Origin: an uncultured Candidatus Melainabacteria bacterium
GTDB lineage: Bacteria; Cyanobacteriota; Vampirovibrionia; Gastranaerophilales; Gastranaerophilaceae
DNA: 64,000 bases
Direction of reading: 5' to 3'
Assembly: GCA_934667125.1 (NCBI GenBank)
Contig: CAKULF010000002.1
Coordinates: forward strand, 306,812-370,811
Shown: piece after piece, positions 26,418 to 34,781 of the stretch
Position numbering within the stretch: position 1 is the stretch's first letter
Layout of the letters: each line of letters opens with the position of its first letter
Notes under the pieces: generated by a model
Database searches by the model: none
What the model was told of the DNA's origin: nothing
Seen by the model: only the letters and a program-made list of their open reading frames with translations
Program-made: the position numbers and the translations under genes

Positions 26418-26444
26418 GACCCTGAAACGGAGTTCAAGGTGACG
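26418..26444 (-). repeat. CCCTGAA palindromic repeat B, copy 1
   Basis: CCCTGAAACGGAGTTCAAGG is an imperfect palindrome. Closely related copies are at 27106-27133 (same orientation) and at 63416-63440 and 63761-63788 (opposite orientation). It resembles a REP-type element. Confidence 0.8.
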
Positions 26445-26506
26445 TGCTAGATAGGATGTTAAAGTTGTCAAAAAAAAATAATAGGCAACATTCACTTCAA
26501 CTCCTT

Positions 26507-26533
26507 GGCTATCAAAGAACTTCTTTAGAACAG
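26507..26533 (+). repeat. GGCTATCAAAGAA motif, left arm
   Basis: GGCTATCAAAGAACTTCTTT followed by AGAACAG. An inverted near-copy sits at 26974-26999 and direct relatives are at 27051 and 63580-63975. The two arms here could be the terminal repeats of a small non-autonomous element. Confidence 0.7.
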
Positions 26534-26739
26534 TAAAATTACAAACAACTAACCAAAACCCACAAAACGAAAGGTGGGAGGGCAAGCTACCTCAATGAAA
26601 ATTGTTGTGTGATTTGTAAAACCGATGTCTGTTGTCTTCCTAGTGCGCCCGACTCTCCTTTCGAGGGTTTTGGTTAATGTTGTCCAAGCCATTTTCTTTA
26701 TTCTTTTGGTTCTGTTTTCTTTTTCTTTTCTGGCGAAAA

Positions 26740-26895
26740 AGAGTGCGAAGCCAGAGTTAACAAAAGACAAATGATGAGTTTGGCTTTTGTTTAACTGTTG
26801 ATAGGCGACGCCCTAGATTTTCTTAGCCTCATTTGAGGCTTAGAAAATGGAAGTGCCCTTGGGGTACGTTTCAAATCTTTGATTTGACAGGAGCA
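26740..26895 (-). repeat. dispersed repeat A, copy 3, inverted, with ~57-bp insertion
   Basis: Read on the minus strand it starts GCTCCTGTCAAATCAAAGAT, as copy 2 does, and ends TCTGGCTTCGCA. Between GAAACG and GTCGCC it has about 57 extra bases (26811-26868) that include a near-perfect hairpin, TTAGCCTCA...TGAGGCTTAG. The other copies lack this segment. Confidence 0.75.
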
Positions 26896-26973
26896 GAAAA
26901 AGAAAATGAACAAACTAAAAGCGTAATCTGTAGCCAAAGAGAGATAAGAAACCTTTGACCATCGATAAATTTT

Positions 26974-27139
26974 CTGTTCTAAAAATTTCTTTGATGGCCA
27001 TCTTTTTTCATAAGAATTATGTTTGAAATAATTAATATTAAAGTAAACTTTGGCTATCGAAGAATGACTTTTTTGTAAATATTGTCCAATTCTCAACGAT
27101 TTTAAGACCCTGAAACGGGGTTCAGGGTGACGTTTTAGA
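26974..27139 (-). repeat. repeat B unit, full copy, inverted
   Basis: On the minus strand it runs from the CCCTGAACCCCGTTTCAGGG palindrome, through GTCTTAAAATCGTTGAGAAT, TTCTTCGATAGCC, AATTATTTCAAACATAATTC to GGCCATCAAAGAAATTTT. The same order of blocks is found at 63761-63975 and, more diverged, at 63416-63640. The unit is about 165-215 bases. Confidence 0.75.
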
Positions 27140-27225
27140 GGGAATATTGGGGTGGCTATCGGTGAATAAGTCATCCAGTAAATTAAAATGATGAATTTTA
27201 ATTTACGATAGCATGCCAAAATTTA

Positions 27226-27417
27226 TCATGCGCAAATTGCTCCCCCGAAGCACGCCACTTTGGAAAAAGCTCCTGAGGAAATCAAAGATTTCCACGCACC
27301 CATGGTACGGTTACATATATTGCCACCCCCTCGTCGTGGCTGGCAATATACTCCACACACCTTTGCCCTCGTCTGCGCTTGCTAAGCAAAGCATTGCTAA
27401 GCTCGCTTGGCGAGGGT
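27226..27417. repeat. GC-richer hairpin cluster downstream of rpoD
   Basis: Three inverted repeats: GGAAATCAAAGATTTCC (27277-27293), TATATTGCCA with its exact complement (27316-27325, 27341-27350) and CCCTCG...CGAGGG (27366-27371, 27411-27416). The last lies immediately past the rpoD stop codon on the minus strand and may act in 3' end formation, though no T run follows. Confidence 0.6.
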
Positions 27418-28434
27418 TTATTCCATCCCAATATAATTCTTCAAACTAACCGACAAATTTTTGTTTCGACACAACTTCTTCAATTTCGCAATAGCTCTTG
27501 TTTCAATTTGACGAATTCTTTCCCTAGAAACACCATATCTTGAGCCGATTTCGTCCAATGTCTTTTTTTGTCCGTTATTATCAAGCCCATAGCGCATAAT
27601 CAAAACATCCTTTTCCTTTGGATTTAGTTGATTTAGCATGTGTTGAACATCTTTTAAGAGATTTTCCTGTGTAACCTTGGTATCAGGCGAAATATGGGTA
27701 TCATCAACAATAAAATCCGCAATTTTAGACGTATCATCTTTTTGTTGATTAGCCGGAGTTTCAATTGATATCGTACTTTGCGAGCTTTTCATCAGCTGAA
27801 CAAGTTTATTTATCGGCATATCAACCCGAGCGGCAATTTCTTCCTTTGTCGGAACTCTGTTTAATTCAGTTGAAAGCTCAATTGTTGCACGTTTAATTTT
27901 AGATAATGTTTCAATCATGTGAACCGGAAGTCTAATCATCCTTGATTTATCAGCAATTCCACGGGTTATCGCTTGTTGAATCCACCAAGTTGCATAGGTT
28001 GAAAACTTGTATCCTTTTGAATAATCAAACTTTTCAGCCGCTTTCATAAGCCCCAAATTGCCCTCTTGAATTAAATCAAGAAAAGACAAACCTCTTCCAA
28101 TATATTTTTTTGCAATTGAAACAACAAGCCTCAAATTAGCATTTATCAATATTTCTCTAGCTTTAGCAGAATGATTTTCCTTAATTTGGCGAGCAATTTC
28201 AAGCTCATCTTCAAAACTCAAAAGCGGAATTTTGCCGATTTGTTGAAGATAAATCTTAACAGAATCGTCGCTAACAGCCGTTTTATAGTCGTCATGATTT
28301 TTATTTTTTTCTTCTTCGTCAGTATTTTCCTCTTGCGAAGCTATATCGTTATCAATCTGCAAAAGTGTAGCTTCATCGATATCGTCGTATAAAAAATCAT
28401 TATCAGAATTTGTTTCTTTAACTTTTTCTTTCAT
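27418..28434 (-). CDS. rpoD: RNA polymerase primary-type sigma factor (sigma-70, RpoD/SigA)
   Basis: A sigma-70 factor of 338 residues without a large 1.1 region. After an acidic start (many Asp/Glu), region 1.2 is VKIYLQQIGKIPLLSFEDEL. Region 2 has NLRLVVSIAKKYIGRGLSFL, then DLIQEGNLGLMKAAEKFDY and YKFSTYATWWIQQAITRGI, the -10-binding helix. Region 3 follows, then region 4 with RYGL, LDEIGSRYGVSRERIRQIE for the -35 box. The region 2.4 and 4.2 sequences agree with the TTGNNN/TATAAT promoters seen in this window. The ORF extends to 28521, but I start at the ATG at 28434 because TTTGGAGA lies five bases before it and the extension would overlap rlmB. Confidence 0.95.
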   Translation of the reverse strand: MKEKVKETNSDNDFLYDDIDEATLLQIDNDIASQEENTDEEEKNKNHDDYKTAVSDDSVKIYLQQIGKIPLLSFEDELEIARQIKENHSAKAREILINANLRLVVSIAKKYIGRGLSFLDLIQEGNLGLMKAAEKFDYSKGYKFSTYATWWIQQAITRGIADKSRMIRLPVHMIETLSKIKRATIELSTELNRVPTKEEIAARVDMPINKLVQLMKSSQSTISIETPANQQKDDTSKIADFIVDDTHISPDTKVTQENLLKDVQHMLNQLNPKEKDVLIMRYGLDNNGQKKTLDEIGSRYGVSRERIRQIETRAIAKLKKLCRNKNLSVSLKNYIGME

Positions 28435-28468
28435 TTTTTCTCCAAAGTTAGAATTATTATACAATTTT

Positions 28469-29242
28469 TTAAGCTTTTTTACTATTTTTTTCCTTAACTC
28501 TAATTTGACGAAGTGCCTCATATAAAATCACAGCCGTAGCATTAGACACATTTAACGATTCAAAATTAGACTCAAGTTTAACCGTAAAATCAGCTTTATT
28601 TAAAATTGTTTTAGATATCCCCTTGCCTTCTGAACCCATAACGAGCGCAAAATTCATATCCGTATAATCAATTTCATAATAATTTTGACGAGCTTCCATT
28701 TGAGTTGCAATTACCCAGTAGTCGTGTTTTTTTAAAATATCAATAGCACCCGACAGGCTAGTTGTTTTAATTATTGGAATGTGGTTAACTGCGCCGCTTG
28801 AAATTTTTTCAACCGTAGCGTTAATCGGGCAGCTTCTATGCGTTGGAATGATTATTCCATCAACCCCAACAGCAACAGCGGTTCTTATAATTGCGCCAAA
28901 ATTGTGCGGATCAGACACTTCATCTAAAATTACAAGTTTTTTATAACCATCATCAGAACTTGCCAAAAAGTCCTCTAATTCAACATATTCAACAGGACTA
29001 ACCGAAGCAACAATTCCTTGAAAATTTGGCTTTTCTTCAAAAAATTCTTCAAATTTTGAAAGATTTGTCGGCTGAACTATGATTTTATTTTCGTTTGCCA
29101 AATCAATAATTTTTTTCATTCTGTTATCAAAAGAATAATTTTTTTGAATATAAATTTTGTTAACTCTTTTTGGCTTAATTGTTAACAATTCAAAAATTGG
29201 ATTTTTCCCATATATATAAGGGTTTTGGCTATTATTTTTCAT
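28469..29242 (-). CDS. rlmB: 23S rRNA (guanosine-2'-O-)-methyltransferase RlmB-like (SpoU family)
   Basis: A SPOUT methyltransferase of 257 residues. The N-terminal substrate-binding domain starts IYGKNPIFELL. The SpoU catalytic knot has LDEVSDPHNFGAIIRTA (motif 1, Asn and Arg), ALVMGSEGKGIS (motif 2) and LNVSNATAVILYEALRQ (motif 3). It should 2'-O-methylate a guanosine in 23S rRNA; a tRNA or other rRNA target cannot be excluded. rpoD lies just downstream on the same strand, with a gap of 34 bases, so they may be co-transcribed. Confidence 0.92.
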   Translation of the reverse strand: MKNNSQNPYIYGKNPIFELLTIKPKRVNKIYIQKNYSFDNRMKKIIDLANENKIIVQPTNLSKFEEFFEEKPNFQGIVASVSPVEYVELEDFLASSDDGYKKLVILDEVSDPHNFGAIIRTAVAVGVDGIIIPTHRSCPINATVEKISSGAVNHIPIIKTTSLSGAIDILKKHDYWVIATQMEARQNYYEIDYTDMNFALVMGSEGKGISKTILNKADFTVKLESNFESLNVSNATAVILYEALRQIRVKEKNSKKA

Positions 29243-29353
29243 ATTTTTTCTTTCTTTTGTATATATTTGTAAACATTTATGACCGTTATTAATTATTATT
29301 GTATTATAAAAGTAAAAAGTAATACGTGAGTAAAATAGTAAATAAATTAAAAA

Positions 29354-31090
29354 ATGTTAAATTTTTTATCAGCAAATAATCAAAAAAAGATATTAGGAAT
29401 TTCTTTAACCCCAGGAACAGGGCTTGAAGTTGTTGAATTAGACAAAAACTATTCAGCAATAACCAACTATGGCAGAAAAAAAGTTGAATACAATTTTTCA
29501 AGCAGAGAACCTCAAAACTATGCTGAACTAAAGTCTTCGCTCGTTGAAATAATAGACGAGATGAAAGTTCAACCAAAAACCCCTGTTTATATTGTTTTAC
29601 CAAACGTATTATTTGATTTCATTGAAGTTCCGCCTGTTTTAACAAATGAAGAAATTAAAACAAGTATTCTTTCTGAAACAGAAAAATTTTATTTATTCAA
29701 AAAAGAAGAGCCATATTATGGCTATAGTGAAGTTGTAAACACTTCTTCAGACAATCAAAAAAGAATAGCATACACAGCTTTTCAAAAAAATGTTATTGAA
29801 CAAATTAAAGAAATAATCGCCGATATCGGGCTTGAATTAGTCGGAATTGAAAGCTCATACAGCGCAATTTTAAGAGGTTTAAGAATTTCAGGACTTTGCG
29901 AAGATGTTATTTCTGAGATTGTTCCTTGGCATGTGATGGTTGTAAACACTAATAGTTTCACTCTTTTCCAAATGGAAGGAGCTAATCTTGTTCAATATAA
30001 CGAAGTTCCGATTGCAATTCGTTCATATTCAACAGAAGAAGCTTATGATAGCATTGTTTCAAGTGCTTCACAACTTTTAAGCAACAAAATATCATCAAAA
30101 CTATTCATAATCAGCCAAACCGATGATATTAGCGCAGATATCCTAAAACGCCACATGGATTTTGATAGCCCGATTGCTGCAATTAATTCTAATAGACACT
30201 CTAATCAACCTGTTATGGAAGTTCAATCCGCTACAGATTATAAAGCAGCAAACAGCTTAACTCTTTGTGCTGTCGGTGCTGCATGTATTAGAAAAGAATT
30301 TGGAATAGTTCTTAATGTTCTAGCAAGCGACCCTAATGCAATTTATGGAGCATATTTTGTTGCAAAAATAATGGGTGTTGATGTTGAAGTTACTCAAGAG
30401 CTTGTTGTTAAGTTGTGTATAACTATCGCAGCATTTGCTCTAATTGCTTTTGGCGGCTTAACTCTTGTTTTATTTGGAATAAGCAACTCTCAAAAAACAG
30501 GGTTGGATAAAATCAACCAAGAAATTGGAGATTTAGACACAAAAATCAGCGAACTTCAATCACAAGACAATAAACAAGAAATTGATATTAACGCTGTAAT
30601 AGATGAAATTACTCAAGCAAACGTTACAACAATTAATTTCTATGATTCAATTGCAACCGATATTCCAAAAAATGTTTGGTTAACAAAATATTATAATAAA
30701 TCAGGGGATAAAATCGCTATAAGAGGCATTGCGCAAAGCATTATAGATATTTATGAATACTATAAAAATCTAAGAATTGTTTCTCCTGCTTCAGATATTA
30801 AATTGACTGAATTAAAGGTTTTAACAAAAACCGAAAATCAAGAAGATGATACTTCTAAATATATTAATTCATTGAATATCAACGAAAACGACAGATTATA
30901 CAGTTTTGAAATTTCAAATACTCAAATTGATTTTGGACAAGCTCAAAACAAAGATAATCAAAATTCAGATAATCAAAACTCTGAAGATAATAAGAATTTC
31001 TCTTCAATGTTTGATGAAATTAACATCATTAAGAAACCTGAAACTAAAGATATTGAACAACCATCAGGTCAAATGGTGCCTGCTAAATAG
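29354..31090 (+). CDS. type IV pilus PilM-PilN fusion protein
   Basis: A 578-residue protein combining two inner-membrane pilus assembly parts. The first 340 residues have the actin-like PilM type fold: ILGISLTPGTGLEVVELD at the start, VYIVLPNVLFDFIEVPP, and paired beta domains. A membrane helix follows at about 351-377 (LCITIAAFALIAFGGLTLVL), then a coiled coil and a PilN-like periplasmic domain (NFYDSIATDIPKNVWLTKYY, IAIRGIAQSIIDIYEYYKNL). A disordered Gln/Asn/Asp-rich tail ends it. PilM is normally a separate cytosolic protein bound to the PilN tail; here they are joined. The pilO-like gene follows ten bases later. Confidence 0.85.
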   Translation: MLNFLSANNQKKILGISLTPGTGLEVVELDKNYSAITNYGRKKVEYNFSSREPQNYAELKSSLVEIIDEMKVQPKTPVYIVLPNVLFDFIEVPPVLTNEEIKTSILSETEKFYLFKKEEPYYGYSEVVNTSSDNQKRIAYTAFQKNVIEQIKEIIADIGLELVGIESSYSAILRGLRISGLCEDVISEIVPWHVMVVNTNSFTLFQMEGANLVQYNEVPIAIRSYSTEEAYDSIVSSASQLLSNKISSKLFIISQTDDISADILKRHMDFDSPIAAINSNRHSNQPVMEVQSATDYKAANSLTLCAVGAACIRKEFGIVLNVLASDPNAIYGAYFVAKIMGVDVEVTQELVVKLCITIAAFALIAFGGLTLVLFGISNSQKTGLDKINQEIGDLDTKISELQSQDNKQEIDINAVIDEITQANVTTINFYDSIATDIPKNVWLTKYYNKSGDKIAIRGIAQSIIDIYEYYKNLRIVSPASDIKLTELKVLTKTENQEDDTSKYINSLNINENDRLYSFEISNTQIDFGQAQNKDNQNSDNQNSEDNKNFSSMFDEINIIKKPETKDIEQPSGQMVPAK

Positions 31091-31099
31091 GAAAAAATA

Positions 31100-31672
31100 A
31101 TGGAAAAACTGCTAAAAGAAAATCTTTCATATATTTTAATTGCTGTTATATTATTTGTAGCAGGAATTTACGGGATTTGGGCAAACGGAGGTGTTGTAAT
31201 TAATAACATTAACGATATGTCCTCTAAAAAAGCAGAATTAGAAACCAAAAAAACAACTCTTGATATGTTGATTGCAAAACAAAAAGCAAAAGAAACAAAA
31301 CAAGATAATCCGAACGGAAAAGTAATTTATGAGGTTTTAGGTCAACAATTCAGCTCTGAAGCTTCTTTTGGAATTATGTTTGAAAACATTTTATCAAACA
31401 TTACAAACAGCGGAATTAGAATTCGCTCAATCGATTATAACTATAAACCAACAGATGATAAAATCTTGCTTGCAAATATCCAAGGCTACAACGCTTGCGA
31501 ATTATCATTTGTTACAGTTGGAAAATATACACAAATTCAAACTTTCTTTAAAAACATTGCTAAAGAAAAATATTTAAGCTCAATCAACGAAGTTTATATT
31601 GAGCCATACGATCAAGATAGAAGCATTTTAATTGCAAGATTTAAAATCAGACTATACACAAAAACAATATAA
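31100..31672 (+). CDS. pilO: type IV pilus PilO-like protein
   Basis: A 190-residue bitopic inner-membrane protein: N-terminal helix YILIAVILFVAGIYGIWA, a coiled coil (MSSKKAELETKKTTLDMLIA), then a small alpha/beta ferredoxin-like domain with FENILSNITNSGIRIRSIDY and SFVTVGKYTQIQTFFKNIAK, the PilO pattern. PilO dimerises with PilN to support the pilus machine. It directly follows the PilM-PilN fusion and precedes tmk by 33 bases. PilP and the PilQ secretin are not in the window. Confidence 0.8.
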   Translation: MEKLLKENLSYILIAVILFVAGIYGIWANGGVVINNINDMSSKKAELETKKTTLDMLIAKQKAKETKQDNPNGKVIYEVLGQQFSSEASFGIMFENILSNITNSGIRIRSIDYNYKPTDDKILLANIQGYNACELSFVTVGKYTQIQTFFKNIAKEKYLSSINEVYIEPYDQDRSILIARFKIRLYTKTI

Positions 31673-31705
31673 TCCAATTTGTAACAAATAAGGAAAGAAA
31701 AGACT

Positions 31706-32323
31706 ATGAACAACAAAAAAGGCTTATTTATTACATTTGAGGGTATAGATGGTTGCGGAAAAACAACCCAAATTGAACTGTTGGATAAATATTTAAAAGA
31801 AAAAAACTATTCAACCGTTAAAACTTTTGAGCCTGGGGGTTGCGATATTGGAAAGAATTTAAGACAAATTCTTCTGCATTTTGACGGTTATGTTTCTGAT
31901 ATTGCTGAATTATTGATATTTTTAGCAGATAGAGCGCAACACTCTGAAACTATTATTTTGAAAAATATCAATGAAAATAAAGTTGTTTTGTGCGACAGAT
32001 ACACCGATTCAACCGTTGCTTATCAGGGTTATGGAAGAGAACAAGATATTGAAAAAATTAATCTTTTAAACGACATCGCAACAAACAAGCTTCAAGCCGA
32101 TATCACATTTTTGTTTGATGTTGATGTTGAAGTTGGTCAAGCAAGAGTTGGCAAAACCAAAGATAGACTAGAACAAGAAGGCTTAAACTTCCACAAAAGA
32201 GTGAGAAGCGGTTATCTTGAATTAGCAAAAAAATATCCAAACAGAATTAAAGTAATTAATGCGAATTTATCAATAGAAGAAGTTTTTAATCAAGTCAAAA
32301 AAGCAATAGATGAAATTCTCTAA
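31706..32323 (+). CDS. tmk: thymidylate kinase
   Basis: Tmk phosphorylates dTMP to dTDP. The 205-residue protein has the P-loop TFEGIDGCGKTTQ, the EPGG substrate loop (FEPGGCDIGKNLRQILL), LIFLADRAQH and the DRYTDSTVAYQGYGR motif with the conserved Asp-Arg. EPGGC replaces the more usual EPGGT. It starts after an AAGGAAAG site and ends in TAATG, where the last A is the first base of the TPR gene ATG. Confidence 0.96.
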   Translation: MNNKKGLFITFEGIDGCGKTTQIELLDKYLKEKNYSTVKTFEPGGCDIGKNLRQILLHFDGYVSDIAELLIFLADRAQHSETIILKNINENKVVLCDRYTDSTVAYQGYGREQDIEKINLLNDIATNKLQADITFLFDVDVEVGQARVGKTKDRLEQEGLNFHKRVRSGYLELAKKYPNRIKVINANLSIEEVFNQVKKAIDEIL

Positions 32324-33969
32324 TGAAAAAAACAATCAAAAATTTAACCTTGTTTTTATGTCTTACGCTAAGCTGTAGCGCTAATCCTTTGTGGGATATT
32401 AATGACGGGATAAAGCTTTATCGGAACAATTCTTTTGAAGATTGTAAAAATTATTTTATAGATTATATTGATAATAATCCAAACGACGAAGAGTCTTATT
32501 TTTGGCTTGCAAAGAGCTATTCAAAGCTAAATGAAGAAGAAAAAGCAAGGGAGCTTTTTAAAAAGTCTTATGAATTAATCATTCAAACGAAAGATTTGGA
32601 AAAAGGATTGATGGAAACCTTTGAAAATCAAACGCTTGAGGATTATTTTGATATGGCAGTTATGTATTTTGAAAATGATAATTTAAAACAATCAAAATAT
32701 TATGCCGATTTGATGTTAAAAATTAATCCAAAATCTTCAAGCGCATATTTTATAAAAGCCAAAATCGCCTATGTTCAAGGGGATAAGGAAGAAGCCACTT
32801 CAAACATCAATCAGGCAATAATTTATAATAACAATATTTTAAATACAAATCTTGCTAAAGCGCTAAAAGTTGATAAAATTCCAAGCGCTACAAAAGAATT
32901 TTATTATAATTATGCTTGGGAAAAATATTTTAAAGGCGATATCAAAGGGGCGATTGAAAACAGCGAAAAATATTTAGAAGAAAACACCTCAAACACAGAG
33001 ATGAGGAACTTTTTAACGGAATTATATCTAAAAGATGATAATCTTTTGCTTGCTCAACAAAACGTTGAAGCTATTTTAAAAGAAACCCCGATTAATTCTT
33101 CTAATCTTTTAAATCAAGCCAAAATATTTGTTTTAAAAAATGAATATGACAAGGCTGAAAGCGCTCTAAAAGAGGCTTATAAGTACTATCCAAACAACAA
33201 AGATGTTTTATATAGGTTAGCTGAATTTTATTTTAATAGAAAAGATTATAAAAATTCTAAAAAATATTATCAAACCGCAATTGAAGTTGATAACAGCTTT
33301 TATGAAAGCTATTGCGGCTTGATTGATTCATTGATTGAATTGAATGAAGTGGATTTAGCTATAGATTATATTAGAAAAGCAATAGCGCTGAACCCGAAAA
33401 ACTCTGATATATCTTATCTTTTAGCTAAAATCTGCATTTTAAAAGGCGAATATAATGACGCTTTTAATTATTTAGAAGAAGCCCTAAAGAAAGATGATAA
33501 TATCTTATATTACCTTGATTTAGCCAAAATTAACTACATTTTAGGTAAATACAAACAATCCTTAATCAATCTTGAAGATATTAATTTAATTAAATATAAC
33601 GACAAATACGACGGAATTATTGATATTTATTATATTAAAAACTACTCAAAATTATATGATATCAAGGCTCTTGAAAATTATATCAATAGAGTTTGCAAAT
33701 TTGATAAGGATAATATTATCTATAAATATAATATGTATATGATTTATAAAGTGTTGGATAATAAAGAAAAATTAAGTTTTTATTCTAATCAATTAAAGAA
33801 AATTAAAGCAAATAAAATTGAAGAATATATTGTTTTATCCAACTTTTTATCTGAAGAACAGCGCTACAAAGAAGCTCAAAAACTGCTTGACGAGGGCTTA
33901 AAGAAGCATAAAAATTCTTATGAATTACTTTCGCAAAAGAAAATGCTTGAATTTTTACAACCCAAATAA
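32323..33969 (+). CDS. exported TPR-repeat protein
   Basis: A 548-residue protein with a signal peptide (MKKTIKNLTLFLCLTLSCSA); the Cys after TLS could be a lipobox, but the -3 residue is Thr, so a lipoprotein is only possible. The rest is a long series of tetratricopeptide repeats, recognisable as ESYFWLAKSYSKLNEEEKAR, YYFNRKDYKNSKKYY, ISYLLAKICILKGEYNDAFN and YLDLAKINYILGKYKQSLIN, amounting to a dozen or more. It probably acts as a periplasmic scaffold. Its start overlaps tmk by one base, so it belongs to the pilMN-pilO-tmk unit and may work with the pilus machine. Confidence 0.85.
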   Translation: MKKTIKNLTLFLCLTLSCSANPLWDINDGIKLYRNNSFEDCKNYFIDYIDNNPNDEESYFWLAKSYSKLNEEEKARELFKKSYELIIQTKDLEKGLMETFENQTLEDYFDMAVMYFENDNLKQSKYYADLMLKINPKSSSAYFIKAKIAYVQGDKEEATSNINQAIIYNNNILNTNLAKALKVDKIPSATKEFYYNYAWEKYFKGDIKGAIENSEKYLEENTSNTEMRNFLTELYLKDDNLLLAQQNVEAILKETPINSSNLLNQAKIFVLKNEYDKAESALKEAYKYYPNNKDVLYRLAEFYFNRKDYKNSKKYYQTAIEVDNSFYESYCGLIDSLIELNEVDLAIDYIRKAIALNPKNSDISYLLAKICILKGEYNDAFNYLEEALKKDDNILYYLDLAKINYILGKYKQSLINLEDINLIKYNDKYDGIIDIYYIKNYSKLYDIKALENYINRVCKFDKDNIIYKYNMYMIYKVLDNKEKLSFYSNQLKKIKANKIEEYIVLSNFLSEEQRYKEAQKLLDEGLKKHKNSYELLSQKKMLEFLQPK

Positions 33970-34043
33970 TAATTATTATACCCAACTGGGCAATATACCC
34001 AAAAAACAAAATCTTATATTATTACCCTAGAAGAGGGGATGAT

Positions 34044-34781
34044 ATGAATTTAAGAAAAATTAAAGCACATTTTAGAAAAATAAGATTAAAACAAAAAGCG
34101 AAGCTTCAACAAGAAAGAAACCAATATATTAAACGTTTAAACCATGATATCAAAACGCCGATACTAGCTCATATTCAAACTCTTGAGCTATTAAAGAAAG
34201 GTGTTTTTGGAAAAATTAATTCTTCTCAAAAAGAAATTTTATCTGACATAATAAAATCGCACTATTTCATTTTGCAAGTGATTGTTAATACGATTTTTAT
34301 TTTGAACTATGAAAACGAAGAATATAAGCCAAATAAGGAAAAAATCGATATAGTTGAACACATTCAAGATTGCATTAATTCGATTAAAAATTATGCAAAA
34401 GATAAAGAACAACAAATAATATTCAATGCGCCAAGCTCGCTTGAGGTTTTAGCGGATAAAAAGATTGTTCAAAAAATTATTTATAATATTCTTCAAAGTT
34501 CGATTGAAAGCGGGCTTGAAAAAAGCGAAATAGAGATTAGTTTGAGGGAAAATAAAAAACAAATATTCTTTAGCGCAAAAAACAGATCGGTTTATATGTC
34601 TAAAGAAAAAATAAATAGCCTTTTTGATGAAAAATCAGACACTCTAAAAGACTTTAACCAGCTTGGGATGAGCCTTAATCTTAATATTGCAAAAAAATTA
34701 ATTAAAGCACAAAATTGGGATATTATTGCAAAATCTAAAAAAGATAATTCGGCGACTTTTGGCTTTATTGTTGATAAGTAG
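34044..34781 (+). CDS. cytosolic histidine-kinase-like protein with degenerate ATPase
   Basis: A 245-residue protein lacking any sensor or membrane segment. After a very basic start the HisKA helix carries the H-box LNHDIKTPILAHIQTLELLK. The ATPase part is short and altered: the N-box reads YNILQSSIES, with Ser where the magnesium-binding Asn is expected, there is no clear DxGxG block, and only a G2-like LGMSLNLNIAKKLI is recognisable. It may be a phosphotransfer or scaffold protein, or a pseudokinase. GAGGGG precedes the ATG. No response regulator is nearby. It overlaps the convergent comEC by 17 bases. Confidence 0.75.
   Translation: MNLRKIKAHFRKIRLKQKAKLQQERNQYIKRLNHDIKTPILAHIQTLELLKKGVFGKINSSQKEILSDIIKSHYFILQVIVNTIFILNYENEEYKPNKEKIDIVEHIQDCINSIKNYAKDKEQQIIFNAPSSLEVLADKKIVQKIIYNILQSSIESGLEKSEIEISLRENKKQIFFSAKNRSVYMSKEKINSLFDEKSDTLKDFNQLGMSLNLNIAKKLIKAQNWDIIAKSKKDNSATFGFIVDK

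Larger units (their letters stand above)
26319..27417. other. 1.1-kb non-coding region packed with dispersed repeats
   Basis: No credible gene. It holds two CCCTGAA-type palindromes (26418-26444, 27106-27133), two inverted copies of a 26-bp motif (26507-26533 and 26974-26999) enclosing about 440 bases, an inverted copy of repeat A with an insertion (26740-26895), and a GC-richer block of hairpins next to rpoD (27226-27417). The open frames here have no ribosome site and coincide with repeats found elsewhere in the window. Confidence 0.7.

Noticed and set aside
26549..27219. Minus-strand open frames (26549-26770 and 26791-27219) in the repeat nest
   Set aside because: They cover repeat A and repeat B copies that occur elsewhere in intergenic DNA in other frames, and they lack start signals.
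27213..27449. Plus-strand open frame of 78 codons between repeats and rpoD
   Set aside because: It has no ribosome site, runs through hairpin-rich repeat DNA and overlaps the end of rpoD. The composition reflects a GC-richer repeat, not a gene.
28435..28521. N-terminal extension of the sigma factor
   Set aside because: It overlaps rlmB, has no ribosome site and is basic and unlike region 1, while GGAGA lies just before the later ATG.
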